Positions 27,854 through 35,446 of a stretch of 64,000 nucleotides of DNA are shown piece after piece. Position numbers and translations under genes: made by a program. The notes under the pieces were generated by a model that was given only the letters and a program-made list of their open reading frames with translations, was not told the DNA's origin and made no database searches. The stretch comes from Bradyrhizobium sp. CB2312. Lineage in GTDB: Bacteria > Pseudomonadota > Alphaproteobacteria > Rhizobiales > Xanthobacteraceae. The stretch lies in assembly GCF_029714425.1 (NCBI RefSeq), contig NZ_CP121668.1, forward strand, positions 3,307,501 through 3,371,500, in the 5' to 3' direction. Position 1 is the first letter of the stretch. Every line of letters begins with the position of its first letter.

Positions 27854-28810
27854 CTACTCGCCGTTCTGCGCCAGTCGGCGCCATTCCCCTGGCGTCATCC
27901 CCATCCTCTCCGCAAACACACGCCGGAATGCCGAAACGGATTGATAGCCGACCGCTTCAGCCACAGCTTCCGTGCTAATCGTTGGCTTCTTAAGCTCGTT
28001 GGCGGCCATGCTCATGCGAAGATCGGTCAACAGGTCGAGGGCGGAGCGGCCCAACTTGTCCTGAAACTGGCGCATGAATGTCGCGCGTGACATGCCGCAT
28101 AGATCGGCCAGATCGGGAAGCTTCCAAGGTCGCGCCGGATCCGCGAACATCGCCGCAATGGCCGCTGCCAATCTCGGATTGCCGGCAAGGGCCAACAAGC
28201 CTTCGGTGGATTTGCCGGCTTCGCTCGCGGCGCGGAGAACCAGAGTGAACAGGACCGAAGAAAGCGCGTTCAGAATGGCGCGTCCTCCCGCTCTGTCACC
28301 AGCGGATTCCATTCGCGTCAGGCCGACCAGTCCGGAAAGTTGACTCGATGCCGACGCGATGTCCGCTTCTTTATGTTTTTCCATAGCCCGCACGACCAGG
28401 TTTGCCGGCAGGTAGTTGCGGATCAATCGATCATGGGGCGGCACGACAAAAAACCGTCCGCACAGCAGATCGAGTTGCTCACCCGGTGCATCGTTCTCGC
28501 TCAACATCCATCCTGCGGAGCCCCTGGTTGGGCGCGTGCTGATCGGCGTTTCGCCGCTGCCGTCGTGCAGCATATGCGACGAACCGTGCGGGAGCAGCAC
28601 GATATCCCCGCTCCCAAGCTCCTGCACTGTTCTCGAATCCGGGTCCTCGAAAATGGCCCGGCCCTTGACGATGACATGGTAGGGAATCTCGTTGGCCGCC
28701 GCTTTGGGCCAGATAATACGCCATGGTGCGCCGTACGCGCAGCGGACCTCGAGTTGGCCGGTAACGGTGATGATCTGCAGGAGATGACTCAGCCAGTCGA
28801 CTTGAGACAT
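27854..28810 (-). CDS. AraC-family transcriptional regulator with cupin sensor domain
   Basis: This 318-residue regulator starts MSQVDWLSHLLQIITVTGQL. The N-terminal domain is cupin-like (GRAIFEDPDSRTVQELGSGD, then VLLPHGSSHMLHDG). The C-terminal AraC helix-turn-helix pair is clear: LPDLADLCGMSRATFMRQF near residue 235 and ISTEAVAEAVGYQSVSAFRR near residue 283, with GMTPGEWRR at the end. It probably activates the nitroreductase group next to it. The start at 28810 gives normal family length; the frame is open to 28849. Confidence 0.92.
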   Translation of the reverse strand: MSQVDWLSHLLQIITVTGQLEVRCAYGAPWRIIWPKAAANEIPYHVIVKGRAIFEDPDSRTVQELGSGDIVLLPHGSSHMLHDGSGETPISTRPTRGSAGWMLSENDAPGEQLDLLCGRFFVVPPHDRLIRNYLPANLVVRAMEKHKEADIASASSQLSGLVGLTRMESAGDRAGGRAILNALSSVLFTLVLRAASEAGKSTEGLLALAGNPRLAAAIAAMFADPARPWKLPDLADLCGMSRATFMRQFQDKLGRSALDLLTDLRMSMAANELKKPTISTEAVAEAVGYQSVSAFRRVFAERMGMTPGEWRRLAQNGE

Positions 28811-29504
28811 AAGACCTCGAGAACGTGAATCGCCGACGCAGCATATCAATATAGCGCCGACTTCGGCGAAAGGCTTGGCGTTCCACCCTGCTTGATCGCG
28901 GCGATGAAGGCCGGGAAGCTCACTTGCTGATTGCCTCCATATCGGCGGTGAGTTCAGTCAGCATCAATGCTCACTTTGAATTGGGGGCTCGGGACTTGCG
29001 CAGGAGGTCCTGCGCCGTATTGCATGACGACCAGATCTTATCTCAACAGCAGCTTCCCCCGATGTCCAAAGCGCTGCTTGAACTCGCCTATCGGCTGACC
29101 TTGGACGGCCTCGATCTAGCTGTCAGCAGCTATCCGTTTTGCCGGATGTGCCGATGCGAGTGATCGATATTTGTGGGCGCGGCACCAAAAAAGAGGAAGT
29201 CGGCTCATCGCCCGGGCCTGACCCTAGCTCAAAGCGCCTAGAGGTCTGCTTCCGGTAGGTGACCTGAACTGTGCGATGTGAGCGGGCCAAGGCAGCTTTT
29301 GACCAAGCGGAAGTCACTGTTGAAAGCAATAGTGCCCGCAACCCATCTGTCCGCCGGCACCTCACACCTCACGCTCATGTGTCCGGCGAGGAAGACATTT
29401 CCTTTGAAGTACGATCGTAATTTAATATTATGGCCGTAATGGCATTGCTGAGCCGCCGTTAAGCGGCAGCGGGTGCCACCAAGCAGCTACTCTGCGAGGC
29501 TTTC
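28811..29504. other. Intergenic region between the AraC gene and the amidase gene
   Basis: No convincing gene is present on either strand. An AT-rich island near 29415-29440 contains an imperfect palindrome, ATTATGGCCGTAAT (29427-29440), about 65 bases before the amidase start. It could be an operator for the TetR regulator gene downstream. The remainder looks like degraded sequence. Confidence 0.4.
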
Positions 29505-30968
29505 ATGGACGACACGACCACAGCTTCACCCCGCATCGCATCGCGAGAAACCACAGATGTCGAATCACTTGGGCTCGCAACAGCTGCAGCAGCGGTTCGC
29601 AACGGCGACATCACTTCGGAGTCTTACACCGCGGCGCTATTACAGCGCGCCCGAGCGCTTGCCGAGCTGAACGCCTTCATCACCATCGACGAGGCCGCGG
29701 TTCTGGCGGCCGCAAGGAACGCGGACAAATCGCGTGCGGCTGGATTGGCGGCTCCGCTACTTGGCGTGCCGCTCGGGGTGAAAGACAGTTATTTGACGAA
29801 AGGGCTGCCTACCAGCCTGGGCGTCGAAGGCCTCGCTCATTTCGTGCCGCGCGAGGATGCCGATGCTGTCCGGGCCATTAAGGGTGCGGGCGCTTTGGTC
29901 TTTGGCAAGAACAACCTCGTCGAGATGTCGTACGGCTTGACCGGTCACAACGCACGTTACGGTCAGGTGAAGAATCCGCACGCACCAGATCGCGTGTCGG
30001 GCGGGTCCTCGAGCGGCTCAGCCGCGTCCGTGGCCGCCGGCCTCGTTCCCGCGTCCTTGGGCGGTGACACCGTTGGGTCGATCCGAGTGCCAGCATCGTT
30101 CTGTGGCGTCGTGGGCTTCAAGCCAACCACTGGACGTTGGCCACGCGACGGCGTTGCGCCGATCTCCCATACGCTCGACACGACGGGTGTATTCGCCCGA
30201 ATGGTTGAGGACTGCATTCTGTTGGATCAGGTCATGACTGATGAACTGGCTGCGGCGTCCACCGACAGCGGCGGCCTGAAGGGAGCCAGGCTGGCCTTTG
30301 CGCCGCGACAGTTCTTGGATCTGGTGGACTCGGAAATCGAGACCCGCTTCCGCGAGGTGGTTCGGCGGCTGCAGGACGCTGGCGCCGAGATCGTTGAAGT
30401 AGACTTCGGCGACGATTTCAATGCCCTCGTCCAGACCGCGACGTGGGGCATCTTCGCTCATGAGACGATGGCCGCAATCTCGGAATTTCTTCGCCGCCAT
30501 GACATTCCGACTACCTTCGAGGCCATTTACGAGGGCCTTAAGCCCCAACTTCGGCAGGCGTGGGGGCACATAGTACTACCGGGTGGTGCAGGCGCTACCT
30601 CGGCAGAAGCCTATCACATGGCGCTCGATGTAAGCCGGTCGGAAATCAAGCGTCGGCTCGACAAGGCGTTCGTCTCTCATGGGGCGCTGGTCATTCTGCA
30701 ACCCACCACGCCCTGCACAGCGCCTTTGATCGAGGAGCAGGCGACCGTCAATATAGCAGGGCGGGAAGTCAGCTACCTCGCTTTGGCGAACCACACCGTG
30801 TCGGCAAGCAGCGTGGGGCTGCCCGGTATCAGCCTGCCCGTTGGCTTGTCTCGCACGGGGCTGCCGATTGGGCTGGAACTGGATGCCCCATCGGGGAGCG
30901 ACCGGAGGCTTCTAAGCCTTGCCCGCGGCATCGAAGGCATTTTGGGCGACAAATGGAGTGCGATCTAA
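29505..30968 (+). CDS. Amidase-signature hydrolase, indole-acetamide hydrolase-like
   Basis: This 487-residue amidase has the complete catalytic triad of the amidase signature family: lysine in LGVPLGVKDSYLT near residue 92, serine in GGSSSGSAASV near residue 167, and the nucleophile serine in GGDTVGSIRVPASFCGVVG near residue 190. The stretch FKPTTGRWPRDGVAPISHT resembles indoleacetamide hydrolase (IaaH), which releases the plant hormone auxin from indole-3-acetamide. Substrate assignment is inference; no iaaM monooxygenase gene is seen. A TetR-type regulator gene follows 87 bases downstream on the same strand. Confidence 0.85.
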   Translation: MDDTTTASPRIASRETTDVESLGLATAAAAVRNGDITSESYTAALLQRARALAELNAFITIDEAAVLAAARNADKSRAAGLAAPLLGVPLGVKDSYLTKGLPTSLGVEGLAHFVPREDADAVRAIKGAGALVFGKNNLVEMSYGLTGHNARYGQVKNPHAPDRVSGGSSSGSAASVAAGLVPASLGGDTVGSIRVPASFCGVVGFKPTTGRWPRDGVAPISHTLDTTGVFARMVEDCILLDQVMTDELAAASTDSGGLKGARLAFAPRQFLDLVDSEIETRFREVVRRLQDAGAEIVEVDFGDDFNALVQTATWGIFAHETMAAISEFLRRHDIPTTFEAIYEGLKPQLRQAWGHIVLPGGAGATSAEAYHMALDVSRSEIKRRLDKAFVSHGALVILQPTTPCTAPLIEEQATVNIAGREVSYLALANHTVSASSVGLPGISLPVGLSRTGLPIGLELDAPSGSDRRLLSLARGIEGILGDKWSAI

Positions 30969-31055
30969 CGTCGGGGTCGCTTCGCGTGGAGAAGGGGCCC
31001 CGTTGGAAGAGACCGCAGCCTAACGGCTGCAGGATATTGGTGAACTGGGGAAAAG

Positions 31056-31637
31056 ATGCGTTTCGAGAAAGGTCACAAGGCGGAGACACGACGGCACATC
31101 ATCGACGTGGCATCGAAGTGCATGCGCCGGCACGGCATCTCCGCCACGGGAATTGCGGGGATTATGGGCGAGGCCGGCCTTACTAAAGGAGCCTTCTCTC
31201 CGCACTTTGAGTCCAAGGACGCACTCGTTCGCGAAGCGCTGGCGAGCGCGCTCGGTGAGCAGCAGCATTGCCTTGAACAAGATCAGCTCAAGGGCAGCGA
31301 TCTCGAAGGCACGATCCGCCGATATCTGAACCGCGCCCACCTTGAAGGCGCCGCGGACGGGTGCCCTTCCGCGGCATTGCTTCCGGAAATCGCCCGCGAA
31401 CCCCTGTCCACCAGGCAAGATTACGAGAAAGCACTGCATAGCTACGTCACGGCTCTGGCGGCACTGCTTCCTGGCGAAGATTCCGTCAAAAAGCACCGCC
31501 GCGCGACGGCTATCTTCGGCCTCATGGTGGGCACCTTGCAGTTTGCGCGAGTAGTGCCTGACGCTGCCAAAGCGCGTCAGATCATGGAAGGTGGCGTGGA
31601 GGCCGCGTTGCACTTGGCGCGGGCTCCATCATCCTAA
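31056..31637 (+). CDS. TetR-family transcriptional regulator
   Basis: This 193-residue repressor shows the TetR N-terminal helix-turn-helix (KAETRRHIIDVASKCMRRHG, then IAGIMGEAGLTKGAFSPHF, residues 8-50) and a helical ligand domain of normal length. CPSAALLPEIAREP resembles the LmrA/YxaF-type C-terminal group. It follows the amidase gene and probably controls it. ATG 31056 is preceded by GGGGAAAAG, an acceptable ribosome-binding site. Confidence 0.92.
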   Translation: MRFEKGHKAETRRHIIDVASKCMRRHGISATGIAGIMGEAGLTKGAFSPHFESKDALVREALASALGEQQHCLEQDQLKGSDLEGTIRRYLNRAHLEGAADGCPSAALLPEIAREPLSTRQDYEKALHSYVTALAALLPGEDSVKKHRRATAIFGLMVGTLQFARVVPDAAKARQIMEGGVEAALHLARAPSS

Positions 31638-31751
31638 GGTCAGGAACCGCGCGGCATGGCGCGTGTCCCAAACACCTGAGTCCGCTTCTGCGCCCATCGC
31701 AAACGCCGTACAGGCTGTCCGGAAGCGACATAGTGTGCGGTTGCAACTCAA

Positions 31752-32003
31752 TCATCGCCGCTTGCCTAGTCTTGGTCGCTCGTCTCGTGCCTCATCATCA
31801 GGCAGGACCAGATCGACATGACTAACGCCCAACGTGCTGGCGAGCTCGAATAGAGTGACGACAGTTGGATTGCGACGGCCACGCTCGAGGTCACTGATAT
31901 ACTGTTGAGTGAATCCGGACACTTCGGCGAATTTCTCCTGCGTGAAGCGCTTCTGCTTCCGCAGTCTTGCGAAATTCCGGCCGACCAACTTGCGCATGTC
32001 CAT
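31752..32003 (-). CDS. qseC: Small XRE-type repressor, QseC-like
   Basis: This 83-residue protein is almost entirely one XRE/Cro helix-turn-helix: VGRNFARLRKQKRFTQEKFA, then VSGFTQQYISDLERGRRNPT. It is transcribed away from a DUF2285 antiactivator gene with a 160-base gap containing an inverted repeat. The same pair, qseC and qseM, controls transfer of ICEMlSymR7A in Mesorhizobium, where QseC binds the intergenic operators and sets a bistable switch. Gene size, orientation and neighbours all match that arrangement; naming by analogy is strong but not proven. Confidence 0.8.
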   Translation of the reverse strand: MDMRKLVGRNFARLRKQKRFTQEKFAEVSGFTQQYISDLERGRRNPTVVTLFELASTLGVSHVDLVLPDDEARDERPRLGKRR

Positions 32004-32021
32004 CGGCGCAAATTGGCGCTT

Positions 32022-32055
32022 TACATACTATGAGGTTTATCTCCTATAGTATGTA
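32022..32055. promoter_or_regulatory. Inverted repeat between qseC-like and qseM-like genes (probable operator)
   Basis: TACATACTAT (32022-32031) and ATAGTATGTA (32046-32055) are perfect 10-bp arms around a 14-bp spacer. The right arm includes TATAGT, a good -10 hexamer for rightward transcription, so the repeat overlaps the likely promoters. It is the natural QseC operator candidate. Confidence 0.7.
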
Positions 32056-32163
32056 TTTCGACCTGGCTGCTGGTCGGCTAGTCCGCAATGGGGCTAAAAT
32101 GAGACGTGCGGACGACCTCGGCCACCAGGGAGATTGAACCATTCGCTGCTTCTTGGGATGCTT

Positions 32164-32436
32164 ATGACAAAACCGCAACTAGATCCTGACGTCGCGGATG
32201 TCGCGCCGAATGAGCCGGCGCTGACGGCCTACGACGAAGAGCATGTCGTCACGTACGTTCGCCTTCTGCAGGCCGAGGGTGAGGGGGCGGACTGGCGCGA
32301 AGTGGCTCGAGTAGTTTTGCATATGGATCCCGAGCGAGAGCCTGACCGTGCACTGCGCGCATATCAGAGTCATCTGGCGCGCGCGAAATGGGTGACGGAG
32401 CAGGGGCGACTCTTGCGCGGCGCCGACACAAAATAG
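32164..32436 (+). CDS. qseM: DUF2285-type antiactivator, QseM-like
   Basis: This 90-residue protein resembles QseM, the antiactivator that binds TraR and FseA and blocks ICE transfer in Mesorhizobium. ALTAYDEEHVVTYVRLLQAE and WREVARVVLHMDPEREPDRA followed by RAYQSHLARAKWV make up a DUF2285-like helical domain. Starts at 32158 and 32134 (TTG) are alternatives. It is divergent from the XRE repressor gene and lies just upstream of the split activator, the same order as in ICEMlSymR7A. The protein should keep transfer off in most cells. Confidence 0.75.
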   Translation: MTKPQLDPDVADVAPNEPALTAYDEEHVVTYVRLLQAEGEGADWREVARVVLHMDPEREPDRALRAYQSHLARAKWVTEQGRLLRGADTK

Positions 32437-32504
32437 AAGAAAATCGCCCATTGGCGACTTGCAGGCAGAACTATTTTCTTTTGCTGATGGGTGGTCATTC
32501 CGGT

Positions 32505-32518
32505 GCACCACGTGGTGC
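32505..32518. promoter_or_regulatory. Perfect palindrome upstream of the FseA-like genes (lux-box candidate)
   Basis: GCACCACGTGGTGC is a perfect 14-bp palindrome, 84 bases before the ATG at 32602. Its length and position fit a TraR-type lux box activating this promoter, as TraR does at the corresponding R7A gene pair. The half-site differs from the classical CCTGT type, so binding must be tested. Confidence 0.55.
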
Positions 32519-32601
32519 CAAACTAGGGGCTTCCTACAACCGCCTCGTTCATACCTATTGCGCCGCAATCCTTGTTAGCTACGTGCAATGGGGCGGAAGC
32601 A

Positions 32602-32796
32602 ATGCCTGAATTCGACTGGCGGTCGCCGGATTCCTACAAGAGCCTACAAGACGCCGAAATCACCGACATCGCCTGGGAATGTCTCCGCCGCAATGCCGAC
32701 TATCGGCGTGAGTACGAGGTGATGATTGCCAACAGTCCGAACGGCGACGTGACTGACGAATTCAGGAGGAAATGGGGTATCTGCTTTCGCCCATGA
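32602..32796 (+). CDS. FseA-like activator, N-terminal frame (DUF6499 type)
   Basis: This 64-residue frame (MPEFDWRSPDSYKSLQDAEI, then IAWECLRRNADYRREYEVMI) matches the short first gene of the pair whose products are fused by +1 ribosomal frameshifting in ICEMlSymR7A (msi172 and msi171, giving FseA). It ends ...RRKWGICFRP at TGA 32794-32796, while the second frame is already open from 32753. The natural reading is a single 256-residue fusion spanning 32602-33373. On its own the short product is probably inactive. Confidence 0.8.
   Translation: MPEFDWRSPDSYKSLQDAEITDIAWECLRRNADYRREYEVMIANSPNGDVTDEFRRKWGICFRP
32782..32796 (+). other. Probable +1 programmed ribosomal frameshift site
   Basis: The zero frame reads TGC TTT CGC CCA TGA. 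Skipping one base after TTT lets the Phe-tRNA re-pair on TTC, and reading continues GCC CAT GAC CCG in the frame of the DUF2285 domain. The overlap window is 32753-32796. This is the same gene layout as the frameshift junction in the R7A fseA system. Confidence 0.7.
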
Positions 32797-32875
32797 CCCG
32801 CAGAGGTCGTTCGACGAGCAGACGATCTTTTGGGCGCCTGAGGTTCTAGCGACGGTCGTTCCGGTCAAGGCCGCA

Positions 32876-33373
32876 GTGGCCGAGGACGGCGGGGCGCCCT
32901 CTCAGCCATTGCTTGACCTTACAGCGGGCCAGATGCGCCGCGCCGTCGACGGCTGGCATGCCGTGCTGCGCATCGGTGCGATAGATCACCGTGTTTGGTC
33001 CAAAGAGGCGCTGGCGCTCGGCGCGTTATATGCGGCCGAATTGCCGTTTGATGGCGATTTCGAAGCTCGCGCGTATGCAGCGCGCCGACTGTGGCGCTCG
33101 ATGAATGGACGCGTGCCGGGTTCTGCCTTTCATCAACTATCTAAACAGCGGCGCGAACGCCTGAGCGCTGCGATCCGTGCGCTCGACGCGCACGGCGCGG
33201 GCGCAAGCTATCGCGCTATCGCCGAAGCGCTGTTCGGCAAGAAGCGCGTCCCTGATCGCGCCTGGAAGACGCATGATCTGCGCAATCGAACAATCCGCTT
33301 GGTGCAAGGCGGCTTCGCGTTGATGCGCGGTGGTTACCGCAAACTTCTGCGGCCCGGGCGCAAGGACGAGTAG
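32876..33373 (+). CDS. fseA: FseA-like activator, C-terminal frame (DUF2285)
   Basis: The frame is open from 32753; GTG 32876 is only the first conventional start. Upstream of it the reading continues RSFDEQTIFWAPEVL, which resembles family sequence, so an independent start at 32876 would cut the domain. The DUF2285 part includes LTAGQMRRAVDGWHAVLRIG, LPFDGDFEARAYAARRLWRS and AIAEALFGKKRVPDRAWKTH, then RNRTIRLVQGGFALMRGGYR. In R7A the fused FseA activates the excisionase and transfer genes and is bound by QseM. The RdfS-like gene begins 133 bases further on. Confidence 0.8.
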   Translation: MAEDGGAPSQPLLDLTAGQMRRAVDGWHAVLRIGAIDHRVWSKEALALGALYAAELPFDGDFEARAYAARRLWRSMNGRVPGSAFHQLSKQRRERLSAAIRALDAHGAGASYRAIAEALFGKKRVPDRAWKTHDLRNRTIRLVQGGFALMRGGYRKLLRPGRKDE

Positions 33374-33506
33374 CGCAGTCCCCGAGGGGTGCCGAAAATC
33401 GCCCCCTCCATATTCGGCATCCCCCTCCGATATCGCGCTTCTCCATGATGACCGCACACACGCCGGCCTAGCCAAGCGTATTGCGCTGTCCTCCTGGAGT
33501 TCTCAA

Positions 33507-33788
33507 ATGCCCGATCCGATGGCAGGTCTTCCCCCGCGCTTCCTGCGCACACCTGAGGCCGCGCGCTATCTTGGCCTGTCCGGTCGTACGCTGGAGAAGC
33601 ACCGTACGTACGGTACTGGACCGACATATCGGAAGATTGGCGGACGTGTTGTCTACGCTGTCGATGACCTGAAAGCGTGGGCCGATCGCGGCGCCAAGAC
33701 GTCGACATCCGATCCCGGCAAGGGGACTGTGCTGCCCGCCAAGAAGCATCCGGCCCTGCGTCCCTATGCAGGTCAGGAACGTCGCTGA
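33507..33788 (+). CDS. rdfS: Excisionase/recombination directionality factor, RdfS-like
   Basis: This 93-residue AlpA/MerR-type winged-helix protein contains FLRTPEAARYLGLSGRTLEK, then YRKIGGRVVYAVDDLKAWAD, the DNA-binding region of excisionases. In ICEMlSymR7A a protein of this size and position is RdfS, which directs the integrase towards excision and is activated by FseA. The start ATG 33507 has GGAG ten bases upstream. The next gene, repA, starts 23 bases downstream, so the two are probably co-transcribed. Confidence 0.85.
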   Translation: MPDPMAGLPPRFLRTPEAARYLGLSGRTLEKHRTYGTGPTYRKIGGRVVYAVDDLKAWADRGAKTSTSDPGKGTVLPAKKHPALRPYAGQERR

Positions 33789-33811
33789 TAGCCCGCGTGA
33801 GAGCAGTGACT

Positions 33812-34639
33812 ATGCGGCGAAAACACCATTCCGAGCGCGACCAGCTTCAGCTCTTTCGGGCGCTGCCCGGTGATCTCGCGCCCCGCGATGCGCAGGATCT
33901 GATGGCATATCCGTTCTTCTCGCTCGCAAAGACCAAGCGGATCGTGCCGATCGATTTCCGCGCGGGTGCGATCTCAATTCGGGTCGAAGCTGTGCCGGAA
34001 CACGGCTTGGCGACTATATGGGATGCGGACGTTCTGATCTGGGCGGCGTCTCAAATCGTCGAAGCACGCGACGCTGGCTTGAAGACGTCGCGCCTGATGG
34101 CTGCAACGCCTTATGAGATACTTACGTTTGTCGGGCGCGGGACAAGCGCGCGAGACTGCGATCGGCTGAAGGCCGGTCTCGACAGGTTGCAGTCAACGAC
34201 CGTACTGACGTCTATCCGCCAGCCTGCAGAGCGGCGACGCCATCGCTTCTCCTGGATCAATGAGTGGAAGGAGACGACCGATGCAAATGGCCGTCCATTT
34301 GGGCTCGAGCTGATTCTCTCGGATTGGTTTTACGCCGGCGTCATTGACGACGCGCTCGTGCTGACGATCGACCGCGCCTATTTCGATCTGACGGGCGGGC
34401 TTGAGCGATGGCTCTACCGGCTCGTGCGCAAGCACGGTGGACGCCAGGATGGCGGCTGGAGTTTTGATCTTGTGCACCTCCATGCCAAGTCCGGCATCCT
34501 CTCGCCGCTCAAGCATTTTGCTTACGACGTTCGTCAGATCGTCCAGCGCCAGACATTGCCTGGCTATCAGCTCGTGCTGACACGGGATCCGAACGGTATC
34601 GAGCGACTGAACTTCGCACCTACGCCTGCTGATCCCTAA
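33812..34639 (+). CDS. repA: RepA-type replication initiator protein
   Basis: This 275-residue protein belongs to the replication initiator protein A (RPA) family of alphaproteobacterial plasmids and ICEs. MAYPFFSLAKTKRIVPIDFR near residue 30, ATPYEILTFVGRGTSARDCD and FSWINEWKETTDANGRPFGL are conserved blocks; the predicted winged-helix fold binds iterons. Three direct repeats lie 58 bases beyond the stop. In related ICEs this gene follows rdfS. Replication of the excised circle would stabilise the element before and after transfer; this is inference. Confidence 0.85.
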   Translation: MRRKHHSERDQLQLFRALPGDLAPRDAQDLMAYPFFSLAKTKRIVPIDFRAGAISIRVEAVPEHGLATIWDADVLIWAASQIVEARDAGLKTSRLMAATPYEILTFVGRGTSARDCDRLKAGLDRLQSTTVLTSIRQPAERRRHRFSWINEWKETTDANGRPFGLELILSDWFYAGVIDDALVLTIDRAYFDLTGGLERWLYRLVRKHGGRQDGGWSFDLVHLHAKSGILSPLKHFAYDVRQIVQRQTLPGYQLVLTRDPNGIERLNFAPTPADP

Positions 34640-34697
34640 CGGCACGCTTGCGCCGCCGCAGCCTCATTCCAAATTCGGAGGGCAACCTGTGAATCAG

Positions 34698-34768
34698 CTC
34701 GTGCTATCGAGGACCGCAACCCTCGTGCTGACGGGGACCCAATCCTCGTGCTATCGGGGACCGAAATC
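34698..34768 (+). repeat. Three direct repeats after repA, probable iterons (replication origin candidate)
   Basis: Repeats start at 34698, 34722 and 34745, with consensus CTCGTGCTATCGGGGACCG and spacing of 24 and 23 bp, close to two helical turns. A partial copy (CTCGTGCTGACACGGG) occurs inside repA at 34571. An AT-rich patch (TAACTTTATTAACC, near 34808) follows, as expected of an origin. Confidence 0.65.
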
Positions 34769-34821
34769 GAGCTTAAGAGCTTGTTTCTCCGCGCTTTCCG
34801 GCTGCTCTAACTTTATTAACC

Positions 34822-34840
34822 AGAAATCCTTCGGATTTCT
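34822..34840 (+). terminator. Hairpin with T-rich flank after the iteron-like repeats
   Basis: AGAAATCC and GGATTTCT pair perfectly around TTC and are followed by TCTAAC. It may terminate the repA transcript or form part of the AT-rich origin region; the T-run is weak. Confidence 0.4.
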
Positions 34841-34981
34841 TCTAACGGACCAGACCACAAGCCGCATTGGAGGCGATTGGCCACGGTGGGCCGTCGGCCC
34901 TGCTTGCCCTTGCAAGCCTCACACGCTCTTCACCGAATCCCAAGCTTATGGCGTCCAGTTCCAGCTTCAGGGAGCGGCAGC

Positions 34982-35446
34982 ATGAGCGACCTCACCGATG
35001 TGGAAGTGTTGTGGCTCGAGAAGCGGATCGAAAACCGGATTCGGTTCGGTCGTATTGTCAAGGAACGGAAGCTTGATCGCCACCGGCTTGTCCTGTCATT
35101 TGCGCCCGGCAGCATCTTTGCCTTCGTCCGTTGGATCTCCAACGACTTTGGGACGATCATTTCGCGGATCGACATCTTGCGCGCGGTCGCGCCGGGACAG
35201 CGCTGCTCGACCGTCCCTTATGTGACACCCGGCGGAGAGATTCTGCTGCGTCTGTCCGGCTGGCCGAAGGTCGAGCGAGTGCTGCAGATGATCGATGCCA
35301 TTGAGGCGCTCGGCATCGATCCGGCTGAAGTTGCGCCAGACCATTGGCATCACGTTCATAACCGCCTGTCCGTCAATGAAAACCCGCGCCCCTATACGAA
35401 AGCGCGCCATCAGGCCTGGCTTCATCGCCAAAAGGTGATGCGATGA
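34982..35446 (+). CDS. DUF2840-domain protein
   Basis: This 154-residue protein starts MSDLTDVEVLWLEKRIENRI and contains RRDRLVLSF-like strand residues, GTIISRIDILRAVAPGQRCS and GGEILLRLSGWPKVERVLQM, features of DUF2840. The family lies between repA and traF on many alphaproteobacterial conjugative elements; its role is not known. The last four bases overlap the traF start (ATGA), showing translational coupling. A role in transfer is inferred from position only. Confidence 0.85.
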   Translation: MSDLTDVEVLWLEKRIENRIRFGRIVKERKLDRHRLVLSFAPGSIFAFVRWISNDFGTIISRIDILRAVAPGQRCSTVPYVTPGGEILLRLSGWPKVERVLQMIDAIEALGIDPAEVAPDHWHHVHNRLSVNENPRPYTKARHQAWLHRQKVMR

